Below, in pieces: positions 42,205-42,323 of a DNA stretch of 42,323 nucleotides; the first letter of the stretch is position 1, and every line of letters starts with the position of its first letter. Origin of the DNA: Acinetobacter sp. BY419. GTDB taxonomy: Bacteria; Pseudomonadota; Gammaproteobacteria; Pseudomonadales; Moraxellaceae. The DNA is taken from the NCBI RefSeq assembly GCF_019038395.1, contig NZ_JAGFXZ010000028.1, positions 1 through 42,323 of the forward strand, in the 5' to 3' direction. The notes under the pieces were generated by a model that was not told the origin of the DNA, searched no databases, and saw nothing but the letters and a program-made list of their open reading frames with translations. A program made the translations under genes and the position numbers.

Positions 42205-42323
42205 CTCAAATGAAGTGCAACAGAGATTAAATTATTGGAAAGAAGCAAGATGAGCTAGCATTTTGCTTCCGACCGACCAAAGTCAAAGTTGCATCATGAA
42301 CTATACTCACCTTACCCAAGAAG
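42205..42323 (+). mobile_element. Left end of an IS30-family insertion sequence (partial)
   Basis: From about 42205 a terminal-repeat-like stretch (AAATGAAGTGCAACA, 42208-42222) is followed by a GAAGCAA/TTGCTTC inverted repeat (42242-42269). An open frame then starts at ATG 42296 and reads MNYTHLTQE, the N-terminus shared by IS30-family transposases (M-x-Y-T-H-L-T-Q-E-E-R-Y). The rest of the element lies beyond the window. The exact left boundary cannot be fixed without the right repeat. Confidence 0.72.

Noticed and set aside
1..42323. CRISPR arrays, prophage genes, toxin-antitoxin pairs, tRNA and rRNA genes
   Set aside because: No regularly spaced repeats, no phage structural genes, no paired small toxin and antitoxin frames, and no tRNA cloverleaf were seen, although the search was by eye.

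Overview
The window is a chromosomal segment of an Acinetobacter species (Gammaproteobacteria, Moraxellaceae). The assignment rests on several things. Glycosyltransferase genes lie next to aspS, as at the outer-core (OC) locus of A. baumannii. The BaeS/BaeR pair and ZnuD are of Acinetobacter type. AspRS carries the non-discriminating signature known from Pseudomonas. A run of thrS, infC, rpmI and rplT is interrupted by unrelated genes. I see no prophage, CRISPR array, plasmid function or tRNA/rRNA gene. The species cannot be fixed from the sequence alone.

Layout. 1-3.2 kb: the aspS-side end of an LPS outer-core locus, with a short or interrupted GT4 glycosyltransferase, a GT2 glycosyltransferase, a lipid A acyltransferase (LpxL/LpxM family) and a previously hidden decayed second copy of that acyltransferase. 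3.2-6.2 kb: a small membrane protein, aspS and a DUF4184 membrane protein. 6.3-8.5 kb: the zinc receptor ZnuD with a perfect Zur palindrome over its -10 region. 8.6-12.3 kb: a phospholipase D-like protein, two small proteins, a secreted proline-rich RcnB-like protein and a PsiE-family protein. 12.4-16.1 kb: two paralogous acyl-CoA dehydrogenases. 16.4-19.5 kb: a lipoprotein with a duplicated two-Cys module, divergent from baeS-baeR. 19.7-22.4 kb: a frameshifted acetyltransferase, a short gene remnant, a DKNYY-repeat protein and an MmcQ/YjbR protein. 22.5-26.4 kb: SelO, a fatty-acid desaturase and a glycerophosphodiesterase. 26.5-29.3 kb: a B12 module (cobalamin riboswitch, BtuB-like receptor, PduO-type adenosyltransferase). 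29.4-31.3 kb: trpF-trpB. 31.5-35.8 kb: an acyl-CoA ligase, then an operon of an aldonolactone-oxidase-type flavoenzyme and a DSD1-like PLP enzyme. 35.9-42.2 kb: thrS-infC, a block of stress and membrane genes, then rpmI-rplT. The right edge enters an IS30-family insertion sequence, in the place where pheS would be expected.

The most informative signals are regulatory RNA and DNA elements. They are a hairpin before thrS that copies a tRNA-Thr(GGU) anticodon arm, an AUU start codon for infC, a ROSE-like RNA thermometer plus a sigma-32-like promoter before hsp20, a cobalamin riboswitch before btuB, a Zur box before znuD, and a terminator-like hairpin whose arms are consensus DnaA boxes. None of these is a wholly new system. 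The least explained items are the lactone oxidase/DSD1-like pair, the duplicated-module lipoprotein beside BaeSR, and the SelO that appears to lack one of its redox cysteines.

All calls come from reading the sequence and from remembered family features; no database search was run.
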